A stretch of 64,000 nucleotides of DNA from Ottelia alismoides (lineage: Eukaryota; Streptophyta; Magnoliopsida; Alismatales; Hydrocharitaceae), in assembly GCA_037367405.1 (NCBI GenBank), contig JAZKJV010000385.1, positions 124,001 through 188,000 of the forward strand. Direction: 5' to 3'. The notes beneath the pieces are model-generated. The model had not been told where the DNA came from. It saw nothing but the letters and a program-made list of their open reading frames with translations, and searched no databases. The translations under genes were made by a program, and so were the position numbers. Of the stretch, positions 22,900 through 33,815 are shown in pieces. Each line of letters starts with the position of its first letter. The stretch's first letter is position 1.

Positions 22900-24572
22900 G
22901 ATGATGATATGGATTTACCCATTGCTACTAGGAAGCAGCAACGTTCCTGTGCATCGTACCCAATTGCTTCTCATGTCACCTTCGAGCGCCTGGCGGGTGA
23001 TTGTGGGAAGTTTGTAGCGGCCTTGAACATCGTGGCTATCCCACAAACTTACCAAGATGCATTGACATATAGTCGATGGTGTTTAGCCACGGAGGAGGAG
23101 ATGATGACTCTACAGTCCAGAGGTACATGGAACCTAGTACCTGCTCCTTCTGGGGTGTCGTTAGTGAGTTGTGAATGGGTTCTTACAGTGAAACAGAATA
23201 CATATGGTAGCATTGATTGATACAAAGCCAGGCTAGTTGCAAAAAGCATTACACAGACACATGGGGTGGATTATCTGGACACCTTCTCCCCAATTGTGCG
23301 TCATTCTACCCTAAGGATTCCTTTATCTATTGCGGTTATTCGAAATTGCCTCTGTTTCAACTTGATGACAAGAATGCATTCCTCTATGGCGATCTTCAGG
23401 AGGAAGTGAATATGCGGTAGCCACCAAGGTTTAATGTTGAGGGGGAGTATATACAGGTATGTAGACTTCATAAGGTCATATATGGGCTCAAGCAGAGCCC
23501 GAGAGCTTGGTTGCAGACGCTCTCAGACTTGTTTGAAAAGCAAGGGTTTAAACAATCCAATGCAGATCATTCTCTCTTCATACAGAGAACTACCAGAGGT
23601 ACGACTTCTATTATGGTATATGTTGATGATATTCTCATTACAGGAGATGACCTACAGAGAATGAGGATGGCTAAAGACTTTTCGGGTCATGAATTCATTA
23701 CAAGGGACTGTGGAGCTCTCAGATACTTTCTGGGATTGGAGTTTGCCAAAAATCGACAATGACTTGTAATGACTCAAAGGAAATATGTCATTGATCAGCT
23801 TAGTGACACAGGTATGTTTGGGTGTAAACCTGCTACTACACCTATGGATCCAAGCATGAAGCTGTACGAGAATGACACTGATGAAGTAGACAGGAGAAGG
23901 TATAGAGAACTGGTAGAAAAGCTTCTTTATGTTACGATTACCAGACCAGATATCTCATTTGCAGTTAGCAGAGTTAGCCGGTTCATGGAGCAACCACGTA
24001 AGGTACATATGGATGCTATACAGGTGATACTAAGGTACCTAAAATCATCTCCAAGTGCAGGTCTATTATTTAGAAAAGGAAAGTCGGTCACCATCTTAGC
24101 ATACGCAGATGCAGATTATGCAAGGTGCCCCAAGGATAGGAAGCCCACCACGGGCTTTGCAGTATATGTTGGAGATCCTCTTCTCTCATGGAAGAGCAAG
24201 AAACAAACTGTTGTGGTTAGGTCTAGTGTTGAGTCGAAGTATAGGGCTATGACCCAAACTAGCACAAAAATGATGTGGGTTCGAGTTGTTCTTACATATC
24301 TACACATAAAGGTTCCTCTTCCTATGTCACTGAAATGTAACAATCATGCTGCTATATTTATTGCAAATAACCCATCATTTCATGAACGTACCAAGCACAT
24401 TGAGGTTGATTGTCACTATATATGTGATATGATTCAGAAGGGTTTTATTTCCACATCTCATGTCAGCTCAGGGGATCAGACTGCAGACATCCTCACCAAG
24501 GCCTTACTCCGAGGACCTTTTCAGAAGTGTTCGTCCAAGCTGAGCATGATAGACATCCCTGCTCCATCTTAA
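22900..24572 (+). pseudogene. Copia-3 reverse transcriptase and RNase H remnant
   Basis: 22909-23220 holds the start of RT ([17 protein letters not shown]). After frameshifts, [14 protein letters not shown] lies near 23362-23403, YGLKQSPRAW near 23485, and VYVDDILITGDD near 23615-23650 (catalytic Asp pair kept). 23769-24572 is a 267-codon open frame covering the end of RT and all of RNase H, ending at the purine tract. In RNase H the first Asp (DADYA) and Glu (SSVESKY) are kept, the third site is CNNHA instead of CDNQA, and EVDCHYICD is kept. Confidence 0.88.
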
Positions 24573-24579
24573 TGGGGAG
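24571..24579 (+). other. Copia-3 polypurine tract
   Basis: AATGGGGAG directly before the 3' LTR; a shortened form of the family tract TTGAGGGGGAG. Confidence 0.75.
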
Positions 24580-24742
24580 TATAGAGATATATATTTATGT
24601 TACCTTTTTTATTTCTTGTTTCTTAGATTGTTTCTTAACTCTTTTACTTATGTATGCTTTATGTAATTTACCCATAGGTTGCTCTCCTATATAAGAGAGC
24701 CTAGGGTTATTGGAATAAACATATTGATCATTTTTCCCAACA
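24580..24742 (+). repeat. Copia-3 3' LTR
   Basis: 163 bp and aligns end to end with 19795-19957. Its first base pair is TA instead of TG, a mutation of the terminal dinucleotide. Confidence 0.92.
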
Positions 24743-24747
24743 GTATA

Positions 24748-25040
24748 GTACAATTATTCTTAGTGAATAACACTCTTCATAAAGTCATTGACCTGAAGGA
24801 TCCAGTGGAGGTCTGGATGAAGCTCGAGGGACGATGCAAGTTTAAATCTCTAACAAATCAGTTATTTATGAAGAAGAATCTCTATGGTCTAAAGATGATC
24901 GATAGGACAAAGGTGGAGGCGTACATGGATGAATTCAACAACATTCGGACAAACATGCTCACACTTGATGAGAAGAATGCAACAGGAGAATGTCTCTTCA
25001 TGGAGGAGATAAGGCACTGATCTTATCAATGTTAAGGAAG
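24748..25040 (+). pseudogene. Copia-5 gag, second part
   Basis: Plus-strand frame resuming after the Copia-3 target duplication: VQLFLVNNTLHKVIDLKDP, VWMKLEGRCKFKSLTNQLF and MKKNLYGLKM. A frame change follows into GDKALILSMLRKV near 25000-25040. These are successive blocks of Tnt1-type gag, so the two halves flank the nested element precisely. Confidence 0.85.
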
Positions 25041-25044
25041 GTGC

Positions 25045-25385
25045 AATGCGGTATTCAGTCGGAGCGGTCACTGTACAGAGAGTATGTGGTATGCAGGGAG
25101 TATGCAGTTGTATGCGGTTTGGTTTTCTTATTGTTGAAATATATGTTAATATTTAATATTATGTTAATATTCTCAGTCGGGAGAGTATGCGGGAGTATGC
25201 GGTTTTATGCGAGGAGTGTGCGGTTTTATGCGGAGAGTGTGCAATTTTATGTTATTATGCATGTAGGGTTATTTGATTTTAGATTAAATAAAAAAATGTT
25301 CTATCATAATAGCAGACGAGTATGCGGCCGCATAGGGGTATACTCAGCCGAGTATGCGGGTCAACCCCCATACATGGTCGTTTCA
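25045..25385. repeat. Insertion with repeated GTATGCGG words, possible non-autonomous DNA element
   Basis: Between two blocks of Copia-5 gag lies about 340 bp containing at least seven copies of GTATGCGG/GTATGCAG or GTGTGCGG on the plus strand, clustered near both ends (25075-25110, 25180-25235 and 25318-25365), with an AT-rich centre. Clusters of short repeats near both ends are typical of the subterminal regions of hAT or CACTA elements. I could not fix terminal repeats or the target duplication. Confidence 0.5.
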
Positions 25386-25505
25386 TTATACTCAGAGCAG
25401 CAAACACTAGATCTTCTTGAATTCCCTTACATCTTCCGACGATCATATTGTGACGATATTATTCCTATGACAAGGAGATCAACATATTAGACGAGATAGT
25501 TACTT
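25386..25505 (+). pseudogene. Copia-5 gag, third fragment
   Basis: LLEFPYIF..SYCDDIIPMT near 25410-25470 resembles the L.SLP.SYDDII.T block that directly follows ALIL in Tnt1-type gag. It places the 25045-25385 segment as an insertion within gag. Confidence 0.6.
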
Positions 25506-25990
25506 CAATGCTTATGAACGAGTTTTGACAGAGGTCGACATATGAGACAATGATGAAAGTCATGTGCTGGCAACCAAAGTAGACGTTCAAGATCAAGGGA
25601 GACATGACAATTCTCTATAAGCTTTCTACACTGAAAAGTAACCATCCTCCCATGACCAATAGTCCATGCTAGTGGATGCCCCTCTCTGGAGCCAAGCTCC
25701 TCCAAAATCTTCAACAAAAATCGACGCCTTTGTTCAAAGAAACAAGAAAGAAAAGTGGCACACCACATCATGTCATTCTGAACCTCCATAAAAGATGCAA
25801 CCGCATTTGGGTGATTGTTGTGAAAATGCATAGGACGGAGATTTTGAAGGGTAAATACATGGAGTGACTGAGATGTTTAGATAATGCAAAGGATATAGAG
25901 GATTTTATTTTTCCAGCACACTGATACAAAGGTTTTGACCATGTCAACCATAAATGGGATTAATTATACGAGTTTAAGGGGTTCTAGGCT
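25506..25990. other. Unassigned sequence
   Basis: Contains a 108-codon minus-strand open frame (25831-25505) rich in Leu, His and Arg without any motif I recognise. Its place between two transposon relics suggests decayed transposon sequence, but there is no direct support. Confidence 0.35.
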
Positions 25991-26187
25991 TCTGTTAAAT
26001 CTATGTGCTCCAACTCACATGAAGTATGTGTTTGGCCATTTGTACTGCTTTAGGCAACTTGGATTGCACAGAATGGGATTATTTTGTGTCACAATCATGG
26101 TTTACGTAATAAATTTGAAAGTTTAATTAAAAAAAGGTTATCACCTGGGTGTGCACCGCCATGGGTGCATGCCCACGTCTCTTTAAT
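25991..26187 (+). pseudogene. LINE-G: 3' tail of a LINE
   Basis: ATWIAQNGIILCHNHGL (26050-26104) resembles the AIW..RN.IIF block near the end of L1 ORF2. It is followed by a GC hairpin (GGTGTGCACC...GGGTGCATGCCC, 26143-26172) and an A-rich tail into which L1a inserted. Only the last part of the element is recognisable. Confidence 0.55.
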
Positions 26188-26324
26188 AAAAAAAAGATGC
26201 AGCCAAACTTTTTCAAATGCTCATCAGAGAGAGTTATATGGACTGTAGACAACATCCATCAACAATAACTCCATTACAGTCACATTTCTAAGTGGAAATT
26301 GAAAAAGCATAAAGATCACTCAAG

Positions 26325-27845
26325 ATGGCTTCATCACATGAAGATGGTCTTTTATTAACTTATTAGTGCAGCGAACCGGTCAAGTGCTTCCGGTGTCGGC
26401 ATTTTTCTCACACTAGCCGGTCTTGCCCGTTAAGGTCTGGGGACGTCTCGTTGCTGATCGGAGAAGGAGGTGGTACGGAGACACTCTTTCTCGCCTCGTC
26501 TGATGTGGAAATGATCTCGAAGGCATGTTTGAAGGGAGATATTGCCCAACTGACGCCTTGGCAGGTGGTTGCTAGGGGTCTCAGCCGGTTCGAGGCAAAC
26601 ACGTTGCTTCTTGGTTCAAGGGATGGATCTACTCTCTTGCGGTGGTGCCAGGTTCGGGCCGGTGATGGTTCGGTTCGGCCAGGTCCGGTGGAGTGGGTCA
26701 AGGTGAGGGGTCTCCCCATTGTTGTGCGCAGCTTGCCGGCCTGTCGGGATATGTTGTGTGGCGTCGCAGATGTGTTGGACTTCGAGAGCGCCGGCACTTC
26801 GCCCGGTGAATCGATTAACCCCATTCTGGTGGTCAGGCATCTCAGCCCAGAGAAGTTGGGCTTGTGGGAGATCCCTTCGGCAAGGGATCAGGTGCATCTG
26901 AAGCTGATAAATGCGGGGTGCAGGGCCCATTCTTACGCTCTTGATGGTGGCGCGGGGTACCGAAAGGCGATGGTCCAGTCGGAGAAGAAGATCGTGTTGG
27001 CCAAGGGTCCTGGTCCACCTCCAGCAATGGGGATGGCACGAGGCTCGATGAATTCGCCTCAGATTCCATCGAAGATTTGTTTCGGCGCGATATCCGCCTC
27101 GCAGATTCCGAGGGATGGCATGGTCCATGTCCGAGGGATCCTGAGAGGTCATGCCAGTTCGATTTACAAGAGCTGCGAGGAGTTGAGGTGCGGGACCCTT
27201 ATCCTTTCGATTTCCAAGAGCGGCGAGATGCCGCAGTCTGGGCCTGCATGCGACCTGAGTGGCTTTTCGGGTTCACAGGCGCCCAGTGGTAATCGAGTCT
27301 CTGTCTGCGAGATCAGGGGCCCAACCAACGGATGTGGGAGTTCGGCTAGGGTTGCTAGGGCTCCGGACCATGCATATTTTGATCCTCATGTGGATCACGT
27401 TGGTGCAATCCGGTCTGATGTTTTCGCGGGCAGAGGATGGTGCTCTCCTGCCAGAAATGGAGCGTCAGGTGTCGCAAGGGATGGAGACTCGGATCCTGCA
27501 GCTGCTAAGGAAACATCTGGGCGGGTATGTCTCGAGGCTGCTCTGGCGGAGGCTTCTTCGGCAAAGAAGGGCGTTGTTGTTTCCATTTCTAAGGGGAAGC
27601 TCCCAGTGGTGGGCTTATCTACGCCCAACGCTGCGATTTCTTCGCCACCTCATGTTGAAATTCCGCTAGAAGATCTTCTTGAGGTGGTCTCTCATAAGGA
27701 GACTTCTCCAGACGCATCTGGGCAGGGGCCGAGGTTATGGGGAATGCTCGAGATCCGAGAGTCGGGCCTTCCAGGTTCGGCGCATCCTACATACGGAAGG
27801 TTTATCTTAAGGCGGGTAGAAGGAAGCATAGGGTTGAGCTTCTAG
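26325..27845 (+). pseudogene. L1a ORF1 (CCHC RNA-binding protein), one in-frame stop
   Basis: ATG 26325 is in frame with a long open stretch but meets TAG at 26364-26366. After it the frame is open to 27845. A zinc knuckle CFRCRHFSHTSRSC (CX2CX4HX4C) lies at 26385-26426, followed by a folded domain with ARGLSRFEANTLLL and WVKVRGLPIVVRSL and a long low-complexity Ser/Gly/Pro region. The knuckle precedes the globular domain, the reverse of the usual DUF4283-then-CCHC order in plant L1 ORF1. L1b has the same order. The family product binds element RNA. Confidence 0.8.
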
Positions 27846-27995
27846 ATTCGATGATGCAGAGGGAGTCACCGTGTGGTTGCCTTCGTGCTCCTTCGGGCCG
27901 CCAAAGCTTCATAATCGGTTTGAAGTGCTCGATAAAGGTATTGCGGATAAGCTGGGTGTGATCCCTCCAAAGATGTTGAGACGAGGTAATCCTTA

Positions 27996-28830
27996 ATGAA
28001 GTTGCTCTCTTGGAATGTGAGGGGGTTGGGTCGTCCCGATAAATGGCTGGGGGTGAGGAAGCTTATAAGGGAGGCTAGGGCGGAGATATTTCTTCTCCTG
28101 GAGACAAAATTGTCTGCATGCGATGGCAAAGTCTTGAGTGATCTTGGTGGTCGAGACCGGTTTGGGTTCACTGAAATGGAGGCCCATGGTGCTGCAGGGG
28201 GTCTGATTACAGGGTGGTCGAACGATTTGTTTGAGGACGTGGGAGTCTCGAGGACATGCTTCTATCTCTCGGTGTCCTTAAGAAGGAGGTCTAATGGAGT
28301 CACTTTCTCAATCACGAATGTCTACGGCCCGACTGGGTGGATGGGGGCTCTCTTGCAGCAGATCTGGAAGGTTTGAGGTTGGATCTCTCGCCTGGGATCT
28401 GGATCGTTGGTGGTGATCTGAATATTACCCTGCTCCCGGAGGACAGACCCAATCTGGGGGGTGGCCGGGACCGAGACCAGGGCTAGGAGGCTTTCAGACG
28501 AGTTGTGCAGTCCCTGGGGCTTTCCATAATTGATGCGGATGGTTGTACTTACACGTGGAGGAATAGGAGATCGCGATCCAGACGCAATCGTTTTCTTGTA
28601 TCTCCTCCAACGTTAGAATCGTTCCCCCTGGCCCGGGCTTGGGCATTGTTACGGTCCTATTCTGACCATACTCCTATCCTATGGTCGGCTGGGAAGGAAA
28701 GGACTTGCAGGTTTCGGTTCCGCTTTGAGCGAATTGGCTTCTTGAGGACGTCTTCAAAGAGATGGTTTCTGAGGCATAGAGGAACTGGGGTCCTGAGGGC
28801 TCAGCGGTTTCAAGATTCGAAGCAAAGTTG
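27996..28830 (+). pseudogene. L1a ORF2 endonuclease domain, frameshifted
   Basis: ATG 27996 starts MKLLSWNVRGLGRPDKW, the first motif of the apurinic/apyrimidinic-type endonuclease. ETKL (28101-28112) carries the catalytic Glu, TNVYGPTG the next motif, and VGGDLNITLLPEDR (28404-28447, other frame) the DXN pair. SDHTPI lies near 28661. At least three frame changes occur. The domain nicks target DNA in the live family. Confidence 0.85.
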
Positions 28831-29019
28831 AGATAACTCAGGTCCTATATTTCTGCATTTGGGAGAGAGGTCAGGTCTCGGCGTAAGGCCAGAAGAGGGG
28901 AAGCGTGGGCGGGAGTGGTGAGGTTGGATGCCCTGGACGATGAGAGAGGTTTGGATTAGGATGAAGTGGCAGAGAGGTTGGGTTTGCTTGAGGAGATGAT
29001 GTTGTAAGACAAGAAGGAA

Positions 29020-30084
29020 GAGGTGGAATGGAGGCAAGGGTCGAGGCAGAAGTGGCTGAAGGAAGGAGACGCCAACATGAGGTTCTTTCACTCCATGGCT
29101 TCTGTTTGGAGGCGAAGGAATTTCTTACATAAGATCGAGATCGGGGGCGAGAGGGTGTCGGGGGAGAAGCAAATTGGTGTTGCTTTGAGAGGACACTTCG
29201 TGGAGTTCTCACGTAGAAGGCAGAGGGAGGGGTGAGGTTGGCAGGGTATGAGGGCAGAATCACTGACCGAAGGGTAGGTAGACGGTATGTTGGTTGTCTT
29301 CTCTGAGGCGGAGGTGAAGAGGGCTATTTGGGGCCTGAATGCGGATGGAGTTCCTAGTCCTGATGGCTTCCCTATTTTGTTATACCGGGAGTTTTGGGAT
29401 CTGTTGAAGGCGGATCTTTTCGAGGTTCGGGATGAATTCAGAGCTGACAACATGGGCTTCGACAAAGTGAACAGGACGCTCATTTTCCTCCTTCCAAAGA
29501 AGGAAAATCCGTTGAAGGTGGACAATTTCAGACCTATAGCGATATCCAATGCAATTTACTTCGTGGTGGCAAAGGTCCTCGTAAACAGGCTCAAGTTGGT
29601 TATGGATTCAGTAGTGCTTCAAGGACAGTCCGCCTTCATCTCGGGGCGTCAAATGGAAGATGGTATGGTTATGGCGACAGAGATATGCCTAGAGTGGAAG
29701 AGGTTGAAGAAGAAGGTCGTGCTCTGGATGATTGACTGCGCAAAGGCATGTGACTGCGTCGATTGGAGATTCATGTGGACATCATTGGAGCGAAAGGGAT
29801 TCCCAGAGACTTGGGTTCAGTGGATGAAGAGATGTGTCACTACATCCTCCGTAATTTTGGTGAATGGCAAGTCGAAAGGTGGGCTCGTGCAGCCTCAGCG
29901 TGGGGTACGGCAGGGCTACCCACTCGCTCCCATGCTTTTCGTCTTGGTGGCTGACTGCTTGGTCGTGTTGCTTAAGCGGGCGGTGGAGTCCGGCTGGTGT
30001 GAGGGTTTCCAGCTAGGGAGCATTTCTATCCCTTTGTTGCAGTATGCAGATGATACGATTCTTTTCCTGGGGGGGAGGGGATAG
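29020..30084 (+). pseudogene. L1a ORF2 reverse transcriptase
   Basis: 29287-30084 is 265 open codons with AIWGLNADGVPSPDGFPI, NFRPIAISNAIY, motif A WMIDCAKACDCVDW, RGVRQGYPLAPMLF and LQYADDTILFL (motif C). All catalytic Asp residues are present. The upstream QKWLKEGDANMRFFH block lies at about 29047-29091. A stop follows LGGRG at 30082-30084, and the rest is frameshifted. Confidence 0.9.
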
Positions 30085-30829
30085 GAGCAAAACCGTAGTG
30101 TAGTGCTCCTTGTTGATACCTTTGGCAGTCAGAACCGCTTGAGATTAATAGACTCAAGTCGGTGGTTGTGGGCTTTGGGATGAATAGTGGAGAACATAGC
30201 AGGCTTACGGATTTGGTGGGATGTCCTATGGGGAATCTTCCTATCTCCTATCTTGGAATGACTATAGTAGACGGTAAATTAAAGAAAACAGATTGGGATT
30301 GCCTGATACGCAGAATGGAGGAGAGGCTTGCTGGCTAGAAGGCGGTGACCCTATCTAGGGGTGGAAAGTTGACTCCCCTTAAAGCATGTCCTCGCCGCCA
30401 TTCCCATCTTCTTCTATTCGACTCGGTTAATGCCGGTGGGAGTCAGGAAGAAGGTTGAAACTCTGATGAAGACATTTTTCTGGTCGGATGGTAGGCAACA
30501 AAGATCGGGCTGCACCTTGTGGGATGAGATGATGTTACCAAGGGGCGAGATGATGGTCTCCTTGGAGTTCGGGATGTTGAGATCATGAACAAGGCGTTTC
30601 TTGCTAAGTTGGTGATTCAGATATGGGGCCCCTCTACCTCCATTGCTGCCAGATTGCTGAGAAACATATATGGGATCAATTGGGAGCTAATTGCCAGCAG
30701 GAAAAGATTCAAGTCGCCGCTCTGGGCCGGGATCTGTGTTGTTCTGCCATTCGTTTCTTCTCGGTTGCGGCCAAAGGTTGGGAATAGTCAGAGGTTCGGA
30801 TTCTGGAGAGATGACTGGACAAGGGAGGG
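30085..30829 (+). pseudogene. L1a ORF2 connection region, decayed
   Basis: Recognisable pieces: LPISYLGM near 30241, LAG.KAVTLSRGGKLT-like near 30330-30370, MPVGVRKKVETLMKTFFW at 30431-30484, and MNKAFLAKLVIQIWGPSTS from 30585. These are the usual blocks between RT and the zinc domain. The sequence is cut at 30829 by the LTR element (target GAGGG, 30825-30829) and resumes at 39741. Confidence 0.85.
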
Positions 30830-33804
30830 TGACGACCCGCAAAATCGGCCCTTTAATAATGCTAAATTAGCACGTGGAAATGTCGTAGCAGTCGGGCCGA
30901 TTTCGGTCGTCAAAAGATCAGCTCATTTAAATATATGCGATAATAAATCAAAAGGAGATGATCGTGATTTATTTTACTTGGCAAGAAACCAAGGTCGAAC
31001 TCAGGGACACGAGCCTCTCTCATATTAATCGGATTTGAGTCTATTTAATTAAGTGTTGAGTTAAAAGTATAAAGGTCAAAACATGCAAAGACAATGACAA
31101 GACATGACATTAAAATTAAACATGCACATTTTTTTATCAATTTTTATAATGCAAATAAATACACATGCAAAGAATCACAATTATGCCCTAGATACGAAAT
31201 GATGAGCAAACGTCAACAACAAGGCAATTCCAGATTTAATAAAGATGACAAACTCAGTTTGAACAAGGCATGGATTAACTAATAAGAGACACATAGCTAT
31301 CAAAATAATACGTCAACATTAAAGTGTCCATTACTTAAAATAAGCATGCCATGAGAAAGTACGTCAAACGAGCTTCGAAATGAAACTGAAATCGACTCGA
31401 TTGGAGATACGTAGCTCAAGATATTCAACAAAGAAAGCAGGGGCATAACTGAAAGAAAACATGAAAAGATACCTACAAACAGGTCCCTGGGAGGGACGAA
31501 AATGTAATAAAAAATAAAGACGAATCCTTCCCTGTAAATTGTCCACAAGCACAGGGGCATTTTTGCAAATGTGGAAAGTTGCGAGGGCATAGGTGCAAAA
31601 TGCCCGATGTGCACGTGGACTGCACATGCTTCTGGACCTGCTTGCAAATGTGGAGAAGTCAGTGGGCTCCTCTGCAAATTTCCCAGGTACGCACGTGCCA
31701 GGCACGTGCGGCCCAGGCTCGGATAGAGGCTCGGTCAAGGCAGAGGTTCGGAGACGCTTCGGGTAAGCTCGGCTGAGGGTCGGATCCGCTGCAGGCTTGG
31801 GGAAGGTTCGGACGTCCCAAGCCTGGAGGCTCGGGATTGAGGCTCGGTGAAGCTCTGGAGAGGACGCGTGGCTGAATTGTGCACCATCCGATCTTCAGGG
31901 ATCCGACGGCATCTGAACGTGGTTCCTTGTGGACGACGTGGCTGAATTGTGACCGTTGGATGAACACCGGTGAGGTGCATCCAACGGCCACTGCTCGTTC
32001 ACCTTCCTCCTATGGCTGGCGGCGGGAACTGAGCTCCGGCAAAGGAGCTCTAGCTCCGCCGCTCCATCCTAGGTACGGTGGCGCTCGCCCAAGGCTACTT
32101 AAGGATTGCCGATGAAGATTAGAGCTCGGGCGAGGCATCTGGTAGCTCAGCTCGGGTCGCCGGGGCTCCAATGTCGAAGATGACAGTCATGAAGATGGGC
32201 CCGGCGACCTCTCCGGCCATTGAAGGAATGGATCGACCTGCATAGTTAGTACCTATAGCCGAAGCGTAACTGTGTGTGTGTGAGTGAAGTGAAAGCTCAG
32301 GCGAGTGTGAAGAACATGGGGAGCTCGGAGCTCCTCCGCCGTCAAGGCGGAGGAGGTGGGTCGGAGGCGATGGGGGGTATGGAAGAAGGGAAGCATGGTC
32401 GGAGCGATGCGCAATGAAGGGGGTTCTACGGTGAAGCTAACAGGAGGTTCATCGGAGGGTGACAGCTACGGGAACGGCTTAATTAATTCGACAAAATTCG
32501 AGAAAAATACAAGAAGGAGGAAGGAGACTTACCTTGGTCGGAAGCGGAGCGGAGGGCTTGGGCTGAAGCTCTAAGCGAGCTCCGGGTCTTCGCTGGACAT
32601 GGCCAGCCATTCCATGCAGCTCGGGCGGTCACCACGAGGCGCCGCAGCTCCGCCGTCGAAGGCGGAGGGTCTCACCGGGAGTGGAGTCGTCGTCGCTCAA
32701 TCGCACCGCCTCCCCCTGTCACGGGGAGGCGGAGGAGGGTTGGGCTCCCTTCCTCGTAAAGGTGGACGGGGTGTAACGGTGAGGGAGGCGGCGTATTTGA
32801 AGGGGTGAAGTGGCGGAGCCGATGAGGAGGACGTGGGTTTCGAGGAGGAAATGGGGAGCGTGGAGAGAGCTCCGTGAGTGGAGGTGGTGCTCGCGAGGGT
32901 CACGGTTGACTGGAGAAGGTCATGGGGTAGTTGGCGAGTGGAGATGGTGGAAGGTGAAGGCAAAAAAATGGAAAGGGGGCGAGGTGTGCGAGTGGAGATC
33001 GTGTGCGAGAGGGGGTCTGCTGGAGGTTGACGACGGTCTCCTGACCGTTGGATCTGGAGATCCAACGGTGGAGAGTAAGGCGCGGAGTGACGGCCAGGAT
33101 AAGATCTGAGGCGGCATGATCGGAGGGCAGATGGAGCGGCCACTTGTCATGACGAGGTCGAGGCGCTAAAGAACGGTGATGATGGAATCTCGTGCATGAT
33201 CGATCGGCTGAGGACAATGAGCGGGTTGAGCGGCAGAGATGGACGATCAGGAGCGCGATCGGAGGGCACCAGTCTGCGCCACGTGGCACGCTCTGGTGAG
33301 AGCGCTCACGTGCGGTGCAGATTGAAGGCGGGGATGATCAGACGGCTGAGGGTTGATGCGGGTCGTGGAGGGAACTGGACCGTTGGATCAGGAGCAGATC
33401 CAATGGTTCAGATTGCAGGCGGATGGGGCAAGGGAAGCGGGCCACGTGGCTCACCCAGATTGGGCCACGTGGCCCAATCAGATTATTCCGATGATATTTT
33501 TAATATTTGAAGGCTTATTTGGTCGAATTTGAGAAAACTCAAAACATGAAAGTTGTAGATCTTGATGAGATCTACAAGTTTCATGTTGACCAAAACTAGA
33601 GAAGAGATCAAACGAAGACACGAAACATTTTTGAGGGTATTTTTAAGTCTAAAAATACCACGAATTTTGTTTTGTCAGTTTTTTGTGGTTTTTAATTTAT
33701 TATGGACTCTGTTAATTATGAGACATTAACAGGGATTTATTAACAAACTTTTAAGCAAGGGGGTTAATTATGGGAAATAAAGATGATGAAACTGAGGTTC
33801 ATCA
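30830..33804 (-). repeat. LARD-1 3' LTR
   Basis: 2975 bp, TG...CA. The middle is GC-rich (CTCGG, GGCTCGG and GGAGG words) and the ends AT-rich. Open frames up to 148 codons (such as 33143-32697) occur, but the same frames in the other LTR, their Ser/Pro/Arg-rich composition and the lack of domains argue against real proteins. GGCCACGTGG boxes occur at about 33439-33472. Confidence 0.92.
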
Positions 33805-33815
33805 CCCCCCTATAC
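33805..33815 (-). other. LARD-1 polypurine tract
   Basis: The minus strand reads GTATAGGGGGG right before the 3' LTR. Similar GTATAGGGGGG words recur inside the element at 35514-35525 and 35594-35605. Confidence 0.8.

Larger units (their letters stand above)
19795..24742 (+). mobile_element. Copia-3: structurally complete Ty1/copia element (4948 bp), TSD GTATA
   Basis: Plus-strand element with two 163-bp LTRs (19795-19957 and 24580-24742), a perfect initiator-Met primer site, a purine tract, and the pentamer GTATA on both sides (19790-19794 and 24743-24747). Its proteins are close relatives of Copia-1 and Copia-2. The LTRs differ at roughly 13 positions, and all modules carry stops, so it is older than Copia-1. 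It interrupts Copia-5 gag, whose reading resumes at 24748. Confidence 0.93.
18911..25505 (+). mobile_element. Copia-5: partial Ty1/copia element with Tnt1-like gag, split by Copia-3
   Basis: Plus-strand relic with a probable 5' LTR (18911-19313), a primer site (19316-19328), and a gag that starts before 19790 and resumes at 24748 after the Copia-3 insertion. A second, smaller insertion (about 25050-25385) splits gag again. No protease, integrase, RT or 3' LTR of this element is present downstream. The gag is of the UBN2/Tnt1 class (FNGKNDFTLWQLRLKN, then VWMKLEG, LTNQLFMKK, GDKALIL), clearly different from the Copia-1 family gag. Confidence 0.75.

Noticed and set aside
25505..25831. 108-codon minus-strand frame as a gene
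   Set aside because: No motif, no splice signals or start context, and it sits between transposon relics.
32697..33289. 148- and 129-codon minus-strand frames repeated at 38628-39220
   Set aside because: They are inside the LARD-1 LTRs, which is why they occur twice. No recognised domain; Ser/Pro/Arg-rich composition.
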